Positions 18,150-27,899 are shown, counted from the stretch's first letter. The stretch: DNA of 64,000 bases from Brevundimonas sp. (GCF_029946145.1 NZ_JAQSDY010000013.1:1-64000); one strand, 5' to 3'. Numbers and translations are program-made. The notes: generated from the sequence alone by a model not told the origin.

Positions 18150-19550
18150 ATGACGGACACCCTGAAGCCCATCCACGTCGTCGGCGGCGGCCTCGCCGGC
18201 TCGGAAGCCGCCTGGCAAATCGCCACGGCGGGCGTGCCCGTGGTCCTGCACGAGATGCGCGGCGTGCCCGGCGTCACGACCGACGCCCACCACACCGACG
18301 GCCTGGCCGAGCTGGTCTGCTCCAACTCCTTCCGCTCCGACGACTGGGAGCATAACGCCGTCGGCCTGCTGCACGCCGAGATGCGGGCGCTCGACTCGAT
18401 CATCATGAGCTGCGGCGACGCCCATCAGGTCCCCGCCGGCGGCGCCCTCGCCGTCGACCGCGACGGCTTCTCCCGGGCGGTCACCGCGAAACTGGAAGCC
18501 CATCCCCTGATCACCATCGTGCGCGAGGAGATCGCCGGCCTGCCGCCGGTCGACTGGGACAATGTCATCGTCGCCACCGGCCCCCTGACCTCCCCCGCCC
18601 TCGCCGCCGCCATCCTCGACCTGACCGGCGAGGATGCGCTCAGCTTCTTCGACGCCATCGCCCCGATCGTCCACGCCGAGACCATCGACTTCGACATCGC
18701 CTGGCGCCAGTCGCGCTACGACAAGGAGGGCCCCGGCGGAGACGCCGCCGCCTACGTCAACTGCCCGATGGACAAGGCCCAGTACGAGGCCTTCATCGAC
18801 GCGCTCCTCGACGGCCCCAAGGCGGACTTCAAGGAGTGGGAGAACGTCCCCTATTTCGACGGCTGCCTGCCGATCGAGGTCATGGCCGAGCGCGGCCGCG
18901 AGACCCTGCGCCACGGCCCCATGAAGCCCGTCGGCCTGACCAACCCCCGCGACCCGCAGGTCAAGGCCTACGCCATCGTCCAGCTGCGCCAGGACAATGC
19001 GCTGGGCACCCTGTTCAACATGGTCGGCTTCCAGACCAAGCTGAAGCACGGGGCCCAGGCCGAGGTCTTCCGCATGATCCCCGGCCTGCAGGACGCCCAG
19101 TTCGCCCGGCTCGGCGGCTTGCACCGCAACACCTTCCTGAACTCGCCCAAACTTCTGGACCGCCAGCTGCGCCTGAAGGCCATGCCGCGCCTGCGCTTCG
19201 CCGGACAGGTCACGGGCGTCGAGGGCTATGTCGAGAGCGCCGCCATGGGCCTGCTGACCGGCCGCCTCGCCGCCGCCGAACGGCTGGGCCGCCCGCTGGA
19301 GGCGCCGCCGGTCCACACCGCCATGGGCGCCCTGGTCGAGCACATCACCGGCGGGCACCTCGACGGCCCCGGCGGCATCTCCAAATTCCAGCCGATGAAC
19401 ATCAACTACGGCCTGCTGCCGCCGCTGGAAGCGCCGAAGGTCGATGAGGCCGGGGTCAAGATTCCGCTCAAGGAACGGGGACGGGCCAAGAAGCGGCTGA
19501 TGAGCGTCCGGGCGCTGGATGCTCTGAACGCATGGCGGGACGCGGCCTGA
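18150..19550 (+). CDS. trmFO: tRNA (uracil-54-C5)-methyltransferase, folate/FAD type
   Basis: TrmFO (formerly Gid) makes ribothymidine at tRNA position 54 using methylenetetrahydrofolate and FADH2 (466 residues). The N-terminal dinucleotide-binding motif [14 protein letters not shown], the conserved [10 protein letters not shown] and the C-terminal [25 protein letters not shown] are all present. Its stop overlaps the ATG of the small downstream gene (TGATG). Confidence 0.95.
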   Translation: MTDTLKPIHVVGGGLAGSEAAWQIATAGVPVVLHEMRGVPGVTTDAHHTDGLAELVCSNSFRSDDWEHNAVGLLHAEMRALDSIIMSCGDAHQVPAGGALAVDRDGFSRAVTAKLEAHPLITIVREEIAGLPPVDWDNVIVATGPLTSPALAAAILDLTGEDALSFFDAIAPIVHAETIDFDIAWRQSRYDKEGPGGDAAAYVNCPMDKAQYEAFIDALLDGPKADFKEWENVPYFDGCLPIEVMAERGRETLRHGPMKPVGLTNPRDPQVKAYAIVQLRQDNALGTLFNMVGFQTKLKHGAQAEVFRMIPGLQDAQFARLGGLHRNTFLNSPKLLDRQLRLKAMPRLRFAGQVTGVEGYVESAAMGLLTGRLAAAERLGRPLEAPPVHTAMGALVEHITGGHLDGPGGISKFQPMNINYGLLPPLEAPKVDEAGVKIPLKERGRAKKRLMSVRALDALNAWRDAA

Positions 19551-19750
19551 TGGCGGCGGAAAGCGAACTCGACCGCCTCAAGGCGCGACGGGTCACCGCC
19601 CTGTACCGGCTCGACCTGATCGCCCGGGGCGCGCAACTGTCTTACGAGGACGGCACGCCGATCGACATGGCGTCCGAGAAGGAGCGCCTGGACGCTGTCG
19701 TCACCGACCTCGACCGGCGCATCGAAATGCTGGAACGCACCCTGAACTGA
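19550..19750 (+). CDS. Small coiled-coil protein downstream of trmFO
   Basis: A 66-residue charged, helical protein (ESELDRLKARRVTALYRLDLIARGAQL and KERLDAVVTDLDRRIEMLERTL), probably a short coiled-coil hairpin. It starts at the ATG overlapping the trmFO stop, which makes translational coupling likely and supports this start over one 18 bases upstream. No family recognised. Confidence 0.55.
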   Translation: MAAESELDRLKARRVTALYRLDLIARGAQLSYEDGTPIDMASEKERLDAVVTDLDRRIEMLERTLN

Positions 19751-19795
19751 CGGCGAGACTTGCACGCCACCCGTGATGGTTGCAGTATCGCCGTT

Positions 19796-20362
19796 ATGCC
19801 GTTCCACTCGGTCAAGCCCCGGGCAGCCAGGACCGGTCGCGTCGCGACCGAGGCGGCGATCCGTGTCGAGGAGCCGCTGGTCTGCGCCGTCAATCATGAC
19901 CAGGCCCGCGAGCGTCACGGGCGCACGACCGTGGTGGTGCTTCGGCCGTTCGCCTACACCCTGCCCGACGGCTCACGGACGGTGCGGGTGCCGCCCACCT
20001 ATCTGACCGATTTCGCCTCCATCCCGACCTTCGTCCGCTGGGTCATTCCCCCCTTCGGCCGGCATGCGATCGCCGCCGTCCTGCACGACTGGCTCTACAC
20101 CATCGGCCAGCCCGGCCGCCGGGGCGAGGCGGACGACATCTTCCGCGAGGCGCTGAAGGAGCTGGGCGTCGGCCTGCCCCGCCGCTCGGCCATGCACGCG
20201 GCCGTCCGGGCCGGAGGCGGCGGCGCCTATGACCGCGCCGGGGCCGACTGGAACGCCTCCTTCATGGACTGGCGCACGGGCGGAGCGACCGTTCCGGCCC
20301 CGTCGCGCGAGGCCTTCTTCAACGACGCCTGGCCCGCCGGCGTCCCGACCGTGGATCTCTGA
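19796..20362 (+). CDS. DUF1353 family protein
   Basis: A 188-residue protein with the DUF1353 pattern: TVRVPPTYLTDFASIPTFVRWVIPPFGRHAIAAVLHDWLYTIG, followed by ADDIFREALKELGV. Members are often phage-associated, but here the gene sits among core genes. The conserved Asp, His and Asp suggest a hydrolase-like site, which is unproven. The start at 19796 is uncertain; an in-frame TTG lies at 19760. Confidence 0.75.
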   Translation: MPFHSVKPRAARTGRVATEAAIRVEEPLVCAVNHDQARERHGRTTVVVLRPFAYTLPDGSRTVRVPPTYLTDFASIPTFVRWVIPPFGRHAIAAVLHDWLYTIGQPGRRGEADDIFREALKELGVGLPRRSAMHAAVRAGGGGAYDRAGADWNASFMDWRTGGATVPAPSREAFFNDAWPAGVPTVDL

Positions 20363-20374
20363 GACCCGCGGACC

Positions 20375-21007
20375 TCAGATCCGTCCCCTCAGCACCGCCC
20401 ATGTCAGCTGCAGCCGCCGGGCAGCATCGGCCGGGTCCGCGCTCCTCAGGGCCGCGGGCGCGACGGCGGGAAAGGCTTCGGCCGGCAGATTGCGCAGCGC
20501 CCGGTTCGCCTCCGCCCGCATCTCTGCATCCACAACCTGCCCGGTCTGAACACGCGCCCTCACCCGCGCGGCCGCGACCACGGACGCGAGATCGGCCGCC
20601 TTGGACAAGACGCGCGCCGCCAGTTGCATCGGCCCGACGTAGAAGGCGTCCAGATCATGCGGCTCGCCGTGCACCCGGCCCACATGGGCCTCGATCAGGG
20701 CGTCGAACGGCGCGCGCTCGAGACCGTGGCGCGCAACGATGTCGGTCAGGGCCTCCAGCACCGGATGGCCCTTGCGCGGCACGCCCGCGAACACTCCGTC
20801 CATCTGTTCGCGCCACCAGACATAGCGCATCTCGGCCAGCAGGGGCTGGGTCACCCGCGTCGGGATGGCCATCAGTTCGGCTTCGAAGGCGTACAGGGCG
20901 ATCAGGTCCGCGCGCACCCGCTCGTCAGCCACGAAGCGGCTGGACAGCCACCGGTCGGAATCGGCGGCGCGGACCTGTTCGTCGAGACTGTTGGCCGGAT
21001 CAGCCAA
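20375..21007 (-). CDS. Squalene/phytoene-synthase-like protein (NDUFAF6-like)
   Basis: A 210-residue helical protein of the squalene/phytoene synthase fold (ADSDRWLSSRFVADERVRADLIALYAFEAEL, AEMRYVWWREQMDGVF). It is shorter than true synthases (~280-350) and lacks both DxxxD prenyl-diphosphate motifs: the first position reads ALYAFEAEL. It resembles the NDUFAF6 group associated with complex I assembly. Overlaps the upstream gene by eight bases. Function inferred. Confidence 0.7.
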   Translation of the reverse strand: MADPANSLDEQVRAADSDRWLSSRFVADERVRADLIALYAFEAELMAIPTRVTQPLLAEMRYVWWREQMDGVFAGVPRKGHPVLEALTDIVARHGLERAPFDALIEAHVGRVHGEPHDLDAFYVGPMQLAARVLSKAADLASVVAAARVRARVQTGQVVDAEMRAEANRALRNLPAEAFPAVAPAALRSADPADAARRLQLTWAVLRGRI

Positions 21008-21617
21008 ACAGCGTCTGGTACATCGCCATCGACGTCAGCATCGGCAGCGACAGCAGCAGGTTGATGCGGCTGCCCAGCATGGCGACGCGGGCGGCCTTGG
21101 CCTTGGCGGCGTCATCCACGACGACCATGCCCAGCGCCCGCTTCTGGTTCGGCCAGATGATGCCCCAGACGTTGAGGAACATGATGATGGCCAGCCAGAC
21201 GCCGATGCCCATCAGGGTGAAACCCTTCTGGTCCTCGGTCAGGCCCTGCGCCAGACCGAAGGTCAGCACCTCGGCGGCATAGGCGTGTCCGCGGGCGAAC
21301 ATGACGGCCAGGCCGGCCAGAACCGTCACCAGCGCCGACCAGCGGAACCAGAACAGGGCCTCGGGCGCGATATGTTTGCCGATGGCGGGCTTCAGCTCGG
21401 CCGGGATGTTGGGCATGACCCGGATCTGGACGAAGTTGAAATAGTACAGCAGCCCGATCCACAGGATGCCGGCCACGACGTGCAGCCAGCGGAACGCCGC
21501 CTGCCAGAAGATGTCCCCGAACCCGCCGGACACCTGTCCGAAGGCCAGGATCATCACACCCGCGAGCACCAGGCTCAGCAGGATGGTGGTGCGGAAATTC
21601 GACAGCAGCTTGCCCAT
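21000..21617 (-). CDS. PuuD-like (urate hydroxylase type) membrane protein
   Basis: A 205-residue inner-membrane protein with four to five helices. The pattern FRWLHVVAGILWIGLLYYFNFVQ, GHAYAAEVL and LNVWGIIWPNQKRALG matches the membrane part of PuuD-type urate hydroxylases. It has no C-terminal cytochrome domain. Histidines in the helices may bind haem. Whether it oxidises urate is unknown; no purine genes are nearby. The ATG follows GGGGCTGACC. Confidence 0.72.
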   Translation of the reverse strand: MGKLLSNFRTTILLSLVLAGVMILAFGQVSGGFGDIFWQAAFRWLHVVAGILWIGLLYYFNFVQIRVMPNIPAELKPAIGKHIAPEALFWFRWSALVTVLAGLAVMFARGHAYAAEVLTFGLAQGLTEDQKGFTLMGIGVWLAIIMFLNVWGIIWPNQKRALGMVVVDDAAKAKAARVAMLGSRINLLLSLPMLTSMAMYQTLFG

Positions 21618-21660
21618 GGTCAGCCCCTCCCCGGAGCGATTCGTTGAAGCGGCACCATAG

Positions 21661-21778
21661 CTCTCCCTCCCCCTTGTGGGGAGGGTGGTCGCGCAGCGGC
21701 CGGGTGGGGAACTGCGGACACACCCCACCCTGTCGTCGCTGGCGCGCCGACATCCCTCCCCATGAAGGGGAGGGAGAG
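21661..21778. repeat. Dispersed paired-hairpin repeat, copy A
   Basis: The gap upstream of the PuuD-like gene is filled by two GC-rich hairpins in mirror orientation. The left is CCCTCCCC-loop-GGGGAGGG, followed by GGGTGGGG; the right is CACCCCACCC, later CCCTCCCC-ATGAA-GGGGAGGG. The whole unit is roughly self-complementary (~118 bp). A near-identical design occurs at 59767-59910. REP-like elements of this kind are non-coding. Confidence 0.8.
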
Positions 21779-21785
21779 GGTTCGT

Positions 21786-22757
21786 TTACGGTCGGCTGGC
21801 CATTCCCAGCTTGATCGGCTTCGCATCTTCCTTGTCGCGGCCGCCGCGCTTGACGCCCCACAGCAGGATGATCGGCGCGCCGACATAGATCGACGAATAG
21901 GTGCCGCAAACGATGCCGAACATAAGGGCGATCGAGAAGCCGTACAGGGCCGGGCCGCCGAAATAGGCCAGGGCCGCCAGCACCATCACCGCCGTGAAGC
22001 CGGTGATGATCGTCCGCGTCAGAATCTCGTTGATGGTCAGATCGATGACCTCGCGCAACGGCATCTGCTTGTACTTGCGCAGGTTTTCGCGAAGGCGGTC
22101 GAACACCACCACGGTGTCGTTCATCGAATAGCCGATGACCGTCAGGATGGCGGCGACCATGTTCAGGCTGAACTCCAGCCGCATCAGCACGATCAGGCCG
22201 AACACCAGGATCACGTCGTGCAGCAGGCCGGCCACGGCGCCGAGGCCGAACTGCGGCTCGAACCGGAACCAGATGTAGGCGAACATCAACAGGACGGCCA
22301 GGCCCAGCGCCAGCAGGCCCGAGGTGAACAGCTCGCCCGAGACCTTCGACCCCACGACGCTGACGCCGGAATATTCGACCTCGCCCACGGCCGCGGTGAC
22401 GGCGGACTGCACCCGCTGGACCACCTCGGCCTGCGGCTCGTCGTCGGGCACCTGGAATTTGACGATGGCGCTGGAGTCGTTGTCGATCCCCTGCACCTGG
22501 ACGTCGCCCAGTCCCAGGCCGTCAACGGCGACGCGCACCTTCTCCAGCTCCAGCGTCTGGCCGGACGGCTTGCTCAACTCCATGACGGCGCCGCCGCGGA
22601 AGTCGATGCCCATGTTCAGGCCCGGTTTGAACACCCCGACCAGCGAGGCGAGCACCAGCACCGTCGACAGCACGGCGGCGTATTTGGCGAACGAGACGAA
22701 CTTCAGATTCGTCTTGATCGGAAGGACTTTGATGAGGGGCCACCAGGACATCGCCAT
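21786..22757 (-). CDS. secF: Protein translocase subunit SecF
   Basis: SecF (323 residues) works with SecD to drive late steps of Sec export with the proton motive force. A first helix, then GIDFRGGAVMELS in the periplasmic domain, and a C-terminal bundle with YSMNDTVVVFDRLRENLR and GTYSSIYVGAPIILLWG. Its ATG overlaps the secD stop (TGATG). The start encoding MAMSWWPL is used; upstream in-frame codons lie inside secD. Confidence 0.96.
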   Translation of the reverse strand: MAMSWWPLIKVLPIKTNLKFVSFAKYAAVLSTVLVLASLVGVFKPGLNMGIDFRGGAVMELSKPSGQTLELEKVRVAVDGLGLGDVQVQGIDNDSSAIVKFQVPDDEPQAEVVQRVQSAVTAAVGEVEYSGVSVVGSKVSGELFTSGLLALGLAVLLMFAYIWFRFEPQFGLGAVAGLLHDVILVFGLIVLMRLEFSLNMVAAILTVIGYSMNDTVVVFDRLRENLRKYKQMPLREVIDLTINEILTRTIITGFTAVMVLAALAYFGGPALYGFSIALMFGIVCGTYSSIYVGAPIILLWGVKRGGRDKEDAKPIKLGMASRP

Positions 22758-24355
22758 CACTCCGCGATCGGCAGTTTTTTGGGTTTGGCGATCTTCAGCC
22801 ACAGGGCCAGACCGACCTGGGCGACCAGAACCGCCGACAGCATCGAGGTGAACACCCCGATCGTCAGCGTCCAGGCGAAGCCGCGCACGGGACCGGCGCC
22901 GAAGATGAACATGATCAGCGCCGCGACCAGGGTGGTCAGGTTGGCGTCGACGATCGTGCCCATGGCCTTGTTGAAGCCCGCGTCCAGCGACGCGATCACG
23001 GACCGTCCGGCCCGCGCCTCGTCGCGCATCCGCTCATAGATCAGCACATTGGCGTCCACGGCCACGGCGAAGGTCAGGATCAGACCCGCGATGCCGGGCA
23101 GCGTCAGCGTCGCCTGGGTGAAGGACATGGCGGCGATGATCAGCAGGCCGTTCAGCAGCAGGCCGATCACCGAGATGCCGCCGAAGACGAAGCCGTAGGT
23201 CAGCAGCATGAACGCCACGATGATCGCGAAGCCGATCATGGTCGACAGCTTGCCTGCGGCCACGGCGTCGGCGCCCAGTTCGGCCGTCACCGTCCGGCGT
23301 TCCTCGACGTTCAGCGGAGCCGGCAGGGCGCCGCCGTTCAGCAGGTTCACCATCTCGGAGGCCTCCTGGATGGTGTAGCTGCCCTCGATGATTCCCGAGC
23401 CGCCGGTGATGGCGCTGCGGATGTTCGGAGCCGAGATCACCTTGCCGTCCAGAATGATGGCGAACGGCTTGCCGATATTGGCGGCCGTGGCCTCGCCGAA
23501 CCGGCGCGCGCCGGCGCCGTCGAAGCGGAAGCCGATGGCGGTCTGGTTGTTCTGGTCCGCGGTCACCTCGGCCTTGGTCAGGTTCTCGCCCGACACCAGC
23601 ACCCGGCGCTTGACCAGGAAGAAGGCCTGGCCGGTCTCCGGCGCCCCGGGGATCAGTTCCGAGTCCGGCGGCACGGCGCCGGCGAGAGCTTCCTCGACCG
23701 AATTCTCCACATCGACCATCTGGAAGGTCAGCTGCGCCGTCTGGCCGATGACGCGTTCCAGCTGGGCCGGATCGCTCTCGCCGGGGGCCTGAACCACGAT
23801 GCGGTCGGCGCCCTGACGGGTGATCGAGGGTTCGCGGGTGCCCAGGCTGTCGATGCGGCGGCGGACCACCTCGATCGACTGGGTCACGGCGTCCGAGCCC
23901 ATGGAGTCCAGAGCCGCCTCGGTGAAGGCGTAGCGGATGCGGTTGTCGCCAATACGCTGCACCGACCGGTCGGCCACGCCGCTGGAGCCTGGGCTGACCA
24001 GGGCCCGCATCGACGTGAGCGCCAGCTCCATCCGGGTCGGATCGGCCAGGGTGACCACCACGCCGGCCTCTTCCCGTCCGATGCTGGTCACGCCGACACG
24101 CGCCTCGGCCAGGACCGTGCGGGCGTCTTCGCCCAGATTGGTCAGGCGCTTCTCGCGCATGGCCGGGACATCGACCTCCAGCAGCAGATACGATCCGCCC
24201 TGCAGGTCCAGCCCCAGATTCAGCCCGCTTTTCGGCAGCCAGCCCGGCAGGGCCTCCCGCTGCGACGCCGTCAGCAGGTTCGGATAGCTGAACAGCAGCC
24301 CGAACAGCAGCGACAGGACAAGAAGGATGACCTTCCAGCGCGACAGATGGATCAT
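22757..24355 (-). CDS. secD: Protein translocase subunit SecD
   Basis: SecD (532 residues) with the N-terminal helix, the periplasmic P1 domain starting LGLDLQGGSYLLLEVD, and the C-terminal transmembrane bundle with VDANVLIYERMRDE. Part of the yajC-secD-secF operon, 30 bp downstream of yajC. Complete and of normal length. Confidence 0.97.
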   Translation of the reverse strand: MIHLSRWKVILLVLSLLFGLLFSYPNLLTASQREALPGWLPKSGLNLGLDLQGGSYLLLEVDVPAMREKRLTNLGEDARTVLAEARVGVTSIGREEAGVVVTLADPTRMELALTSMRALVSPGSSGVADRSVQRIGDNRIRYAFTEAALDSMGSDAVTQSIEVVRRRIDSLGTREPSITRQGADRIVVQAPGESDPAQLERVIGQTAQLTFQMVDVENSVEEALAGAVPPDSELIPGAPETGQAFFLVKRRVLVSGENLTKAEVTADQNNQTAIGFRFDGAGARRFGEATAANIGKPFAIILDGKVISAPNIRSAITGGSGIIEGSYTIQEASEMVNLLNGGALPAPLNVEERRTVTAELGADAVAAGKLSTMIGFAIIVAFMLLTYGFVFGGISVIGLLLNGLLIIAAMSFTQATLTLPGIAGLILTFAVAVDANVLIYERMRDEARAGRSVIASLDAGFNKAMGTIVDANLTTLVAALIMFIFGAGPVRGFAWTLTIGVFTSMLSAVLVAQVGLALWLKIAKPKKLPIAE

Positions 24356-24385
24356 GCGGGCGTCCCCGACCTTTTCAGTGCGGCG

Positions 24386-24703
24386 TCAGGACTTGGCGAT
24401 GGTCTTGGTGTCGTTGGCGGCGATCGCCGTGCGGTCGCGCACCTGGGTGATCATCTGCTTGACGACGGGAACGTTCACGCCCTGGGCGATCTCGACCATG
24501 GCCTGGTCGTTCTCGACGCGGGTGACCTTGCCGATCATGCCGTTCGACAACACCACGGTGTCGCCGCGCTTCAGGCCGGCGACCAGCGCCTGATGGGCCT
24601 TCATCTGCTTCTGCTGCGGACGGATCAGCATGAAGTAGAACAGGATGATCACGGGGACGAAGAAGATCAGGGTGCCGAACGGCCCCGCCATAAGTTCCTG
24701 CAC
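24386..24703 (-). CDS. yajC: Preprotein translocase accessory subunit YajC
   Basis: A 105-residue single-pass membrane protein: a helix FGTLIFFVPVIILFYFMLI, then RPQQKQMKAHQALVAGLKRGDTVVLSNGMIGKV, the YajC family core. First gene of yajC-secD-secF and normal in length. Confidence 0.95.
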   Translation of the reverse strand: MQELMAGPFGTLIFFVPVIILFYFMLIRPQQKQMKAHQALVAGLKRGDTVVLSNGMIGKVTRVENDQAMVEIAQGVNVPVVKQMITQVRDRTAIAANDTKTIAKS

Positions 24704-24819
24704 GATGGTCTCCGCGAGCGTCTGGAGCCGCGCAACGCGGCCCTTGAAAATGAGGCGCGGAAACTAGGGTGCGCCGTCACACTTTGCAACGCGACGTGTG
24801 TTCGCCGCGTCGCTTTGCG

Positions 24820-25920
24820 TTATCGCGGCAACACGGTCAGCGGATCGACGGCGTTCGGCTGGTCGCCGCGCATGCGCCAGGTCTCGAAATGCACCGAGGG
24901 CCGCCCGTCGCCGGCCGTCGTTCCGACGGTGCCGATCTGCTGTCCGGCGCGGATCTCGTCGCCATCGCGCACCACGGCCGAGCCCAGATGCCCATAGACC
25001 GTGCGCCAGCCGTCGCGGTGCACCACAAGCACGGTCAGCCCCTGCCCCGCCAGGTCGTCGCCGACATAGCCGACCCGTCCGGCGGCGGCGGCGCGCACCT
25101 CGGCCCCCGCGGACGCGCCGATGTTCACGCCGTTGTTGCGCTCGCCCATGCCGACCGGTCCGAAGCGCCGCAGGATGTCGCCGCGCACGGGCCAGTCCAG
25201 GTTGACCATCGAAGGCGCCGGAGCCGGCGCGGCGGGTCCGGCCGTCGGCGCGGCTTCGCGCGGCGGCGGCGGCAGGGCGGCGTTGCCCGAGGGCGGAGGA
25301 GGCGGCGGCGGCGGCGGCGTCCCGGCTTCAGGCACATGGACGCCGCTCGGCGACGGCCCGGTGGCGTAGGGATCGCCGCCGATGTCGACGGCGCTGGCCG
25401 GCAGGATCAGCCGCTGGCCCGGGGTGATGGCCGCGCGCGGGCCCAGGGCATTCAGATCGATCAGGTTCTGCACCGGCGTCTGGAAGCGCCGGCCGATGCC
25501 CGAGATCGTGTCTCCGGGCTGGATTTCATAGGCCGCGCCCGCCTCGACCGCGGCCGCGCCCGAACGGACCGGCGGCGGCTCGCTGAACCCTTCCGAAGCA
25601 GGCCCTGCGGCCGGCGTCGTGTCGGAGTAGACCCGGGGCGCGGCGCCGACGGGCGCTGACAGGGCGCCGCCCTCGATCGCCTCGACCGGCGCGGTGCGCG
25701 GTGGCGGCGCCTCGGTCCCGGGATTGGTCGGCCCGCGCACGCCCTCGCCGCTCGGAATGGGCGCGGTCGGATACGCCGGAGCCCGCGTCGCGGCGGGCGC
25801 CGGCGCCGATCCGTCGGCGCGGATCGAATAGCGCGGCTCGGCCGGATAGCTGGCGCAGGCGGCCAGCGACATCATCCCGCCCAGCACCGCCAGGACCCTG
25901 ATCCCGAATCGAATAGTCAT
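24820..25920 (-). CDS. NlpD-like lipoprotein with LysM and degenerate LytM (M23) domain
   Basis: A 366-residue outer-envelope lipoprotein. The lipobox is SLAAC (Cys22). A LysM peptidoglycan-binding domain spans ~131-175 (YEIQPGDTISGIGRRF), a long Pro/Ala linker includes a run of nine prolines, and an M23 fold spans ~255-350. The metalloprotease site is broken: the HxGxD motif reads NNGVN (262-266) and the HxH reads SVH (342-344), leaving YGHL (His311) and His344. Like NlpD and EnvC it is therefore expected to activate amidases in cell separation rather than cut peptidoglycan. The order surE-pcm-this gene matches surE-pcm-nlpD in other proteobacteria. Confidence 0.85.
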   Translation of the reverse strand: MTIRFGIRVLAVLGGMMSLAACASYPAEPRYSIRADGSAPAPAATRAPAYPTAPIPSGEGVRGPTNPGTEAPPPRTAPVEAIEGGALSAPVGAAPRVYSDTTPAAGPASEGFSEPPPVRSGAAAVEAGAAYEIQPGDTISGIGRRFQTPVQNLIDLNALGPRAAITPGQRLILPASAVDIGGDPYATGPSPSGVHVPEAGTPPPPPPPPPSGNAALPPPPREAAPTAGPAAPAPAPSMVNLDWPVRGDILRRFGPVGMGERNNGVNIGASAGAEVRAAAAGRVGYVGDDLAGQGLTVLVVHRDGWRTVYGHLGSAVVRDGDEIRAGQQIGTVGTTAGDGRPSVHFETWRMRGDQPNAVDPLTVLPR

Positions 25921-26030
25921 GCCGTCTCCCGCCCCCTGGTCGTCATTTCCGTACGTCCGCGCGTCCGCCCCAACCAACCCGTCAAACCGCGCCAAAGTTG
26001 GGCGCGAAGGTTAACGGCCGACGATCCGGA

Positions 26031-26681
26031 TCAACCCTGACCTTCCTTGGCCGTGCCCTCGACCAGCGGCACGAACCGCACCTCGCTGAGGCTCTCGCGC
26101 CGGAACGAGCCGTCGGGCTGGCCCACATAGCGGTGCAGCATCTGCACCGAACTGCGCCCCACCGGACAGACCAGAATCCCGCCCGGCTTCAGCTGGTGCA
26201 GCAATTCCGTCGGCTCGCCCGGCGCCGCCGCCGTGACCATGATCCGGTCGAACGGCGCCTGCTCCGGCCAGCCCAGATTGCCGTCGCCGTGCCGGGTGAT
26301 GACATTGTCGATCTTCAGGTCCTTCAGCCGGGTTTCGGCCTCGGTCAGCAGGCTGCGGTACCGCTCGATGGAATAGACATAGCGCGCCAGCCGGCTCAGC
26401 ACCGCGGCCTGGTAGCCGCTGCCGGTGCCGATCTCCAGCACCCGGTGACGCGGCTGCACGTCCAGCGCCTGGGTCATCAGGCCGACGATATAGGGCTGGC
26501 TGATGGTCTGGGCGCAGTCGATCGGCAGGGCCTGATCCTCCCACGCCTGATCGAGGAATTTCTCGTGCACGAAGACCGCCCGGTCGATCGACTCCATGGC
26601 CGCCAGCACCTTGGGGTCTGTAACCCCCTGCTGCCGCAGCCCCAGGATCAGCCGCCCGGCCCTGTCGTCGTTCAGCTTCAT
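26031..26681 (-). CDS. pcm: Protein-L-isoaspartate O-methyltransferase
   Basis: Pcm (216 residues) uses SAM to methylate damaged isoaspartyl residues so that they can revert. The signature ALPIDCAQTISQPYIVG, motif I VLEIGTGSGYQAAVLS and PFDRIMVTAAA are present. Its ATG overlaps the surE stop by ATGA. Cytosolic. Confidence 0.94.
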   Translation of the reverse strand: MKLNDDRAGRLILGLRQQGVTDPKVLAAMESIDRAVFVHEKFLDQAWEDQALPIDCAQTISQPYIVGLMTQALDVQPRHRVLEIGTGSGYQAAVLSRLARYVYSIERYRSLLTEAETRLKDLKIDNVITRHGDGNLGWPEQAPFDRIMVTAAAPGEPTELLHQLKPGGILVCPVGRSSVQMLHRYVGQPDGSFRRESLSEVRFVPLVEGTAKEGQG

Positions 26682-27466
26682 CCCACCACCGTCTTCGGCG
26701 GCGCCCCGCCCAGCACGCCCTTCAGGTCGTGGATGCTGGGCGCGTGCGTCAGGTCGATATGCAGCGGCGTGACCGAGATCTTCCCCTCGTCCATGGCCCG
26801 CAGGTCCGTCCCCGCCGGATGGTCGTGCTTGGTCCCGCGGAAGCTCATCCAGTAATAGTCCCGCCCCCTCAGGTCGGTGCGTTTGACCGCATGCATCTCG
26901 CCGATGTCGCGGAAGCCCTGACGCGTCACCTCGACCTCGGTCACGGCCTCGGGCGGCCGGGCGGGGAAGTTCAGGTTCATCACCACCCCATCCTGCCACG
27001 GCTGGGCCAGCAGGCGCGAGATGATGGCGGGCGCATAGGCCTCGGCCGTCTCCCAGTGGGCCACGACGTCGTCGTGGAACCGCTCCAGCGACTGGCTCAG
27101 GGCGATCGAGCGGATGCCGAAGGCCATGCCCTGCAGCGCCCCGGCCACCGTCCCCGAATACGAGCAGTCCTCGCCGACGTTGTGCCCCCGGTTCACCCCC
27201 GACAGCACCAGATCGGGCCGTTCGGGCATCAGGTCGTTGACGGCCAGAACGACACAGTCCGTCGGCGTCCCCGTCACCGCGAACCGCTTGTCGCCCATGC
27301 GATTGACCCGCAGCGGCTCGGTCAGGGTGATCCCCCGCCCCTTGCCCGACTGCTCGACCTGCGGCGCGCAGATCCAGATGTCGTCGGACAGGGTCCGCGC
27401 GATCCGCTCAAGACACTCCAGCCCTTCGGCCTCGATGCCATCGTCATTGGTCAGAAGAATGCGCAT
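26678..27466 (-). CDS. surE: 5'/3'-nucleotidase SurE
   Basis: SurE (262 residues), a metal-dependent nucleotidase and survival protein. It begins MRILLTNDDGIEAEGL, with the metal-binding DD, then SGKGRGITL, SGVNRGHNVGEDCSYSGTVAGALQG and LNLNFPA. Located 50 bp downstream of a small lipoprotein gene and coupled to pcm. Normal length with a C-terminal extension typical of proteobacteria. Confidence 0.95.
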   Translation of the reverse strand: MRILLTNDDGIEAEGLECLERIARTLSDDIWICAPQVEQSGKGRGITLTEPLRVNRMGDKRFAVTGTPTDCVVLAVNDLMPERPDLVLSGVNRGHNVGEDCSYSGTVAGALQGMAFGIRSIALSQSLERFHDDVVAHWETAEAYAPAIISRLLAQPWQDGVVMNLNFPARPPEAVTEVEVTRQGFRDIGEMHAVKRTDLRGRDYYWMSFRGTKHDHPAGTDLRAMDEGKISVTPLHIDLTHAPSIHDLKGVLGGAPPKTVVG

Positions 27467-27515
27467 GCCGCCCGCGCTCTTGCAGTGCGTCGGCCCGTCG
27501 CGCAACCGCCTTGGG

Positions 27516-27899
27516 TCAGTTGGCGGGCCGGATATCGTCGGCCAGGATCACGAACGCCCCGCCGCAATCATTGCGGATATCCGAGCGCGCGTGTTCGATC
27601 CGGCCGTTCGCGGCCTCGCTCCAGGCGACAGTCCGGCCGGTGATCCGCACCTTCTGACCGCCCAGATCCCCCATCGCCCGGGCCATCTCGTCCCGCGAAG
27701 CCGCGCCCGAGACACAAGGGCGCGAGAACGGCTGCAGCACCTGGTCCTCATCCCCGTACAGCTGGAACTCCCCGTTCGCGAACCGCACCCAGCCCGTGAA
27801 CGAGGTGTCCCCCGGCGCGTAGGCATAGGTGTTCGACGAAGGGCCGCTGGCGCAGGCGGTCAGGGTGAGCGCGGCGGCGAGGGTCAGGATCGTTTTCAT
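27516..27899 (-). CDS. Small lipoprotein of unknown function
   Basis: A 127-residue predicted lipoprotein: signal with lipobox LTAC (Cys16), then a compact domain ending FVILADDIRPAN. Beta-rich pattern (SFTGWVRFANGEFQLYG, KVRITGRTVAWSEAANG) with two cysteines in the mature part (RPCVSG, RNDCGG), a likely disulphide. It precedes surE by 50 bp on the same strand and may share its transcript. Family not recognised. Confidence 0.65.
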   Translation of the reverse strand: MKTILTLAAALTLTACASGPSSNTYAYAPGDTSFTGWVRFANGEFQLYGDEDQVLQPFSRPCVSGAASRDEMARAMGDLGGQKVRITGRTVAWSEAANGRIEHARSDIRNDCGGAFVILADDIRPAN

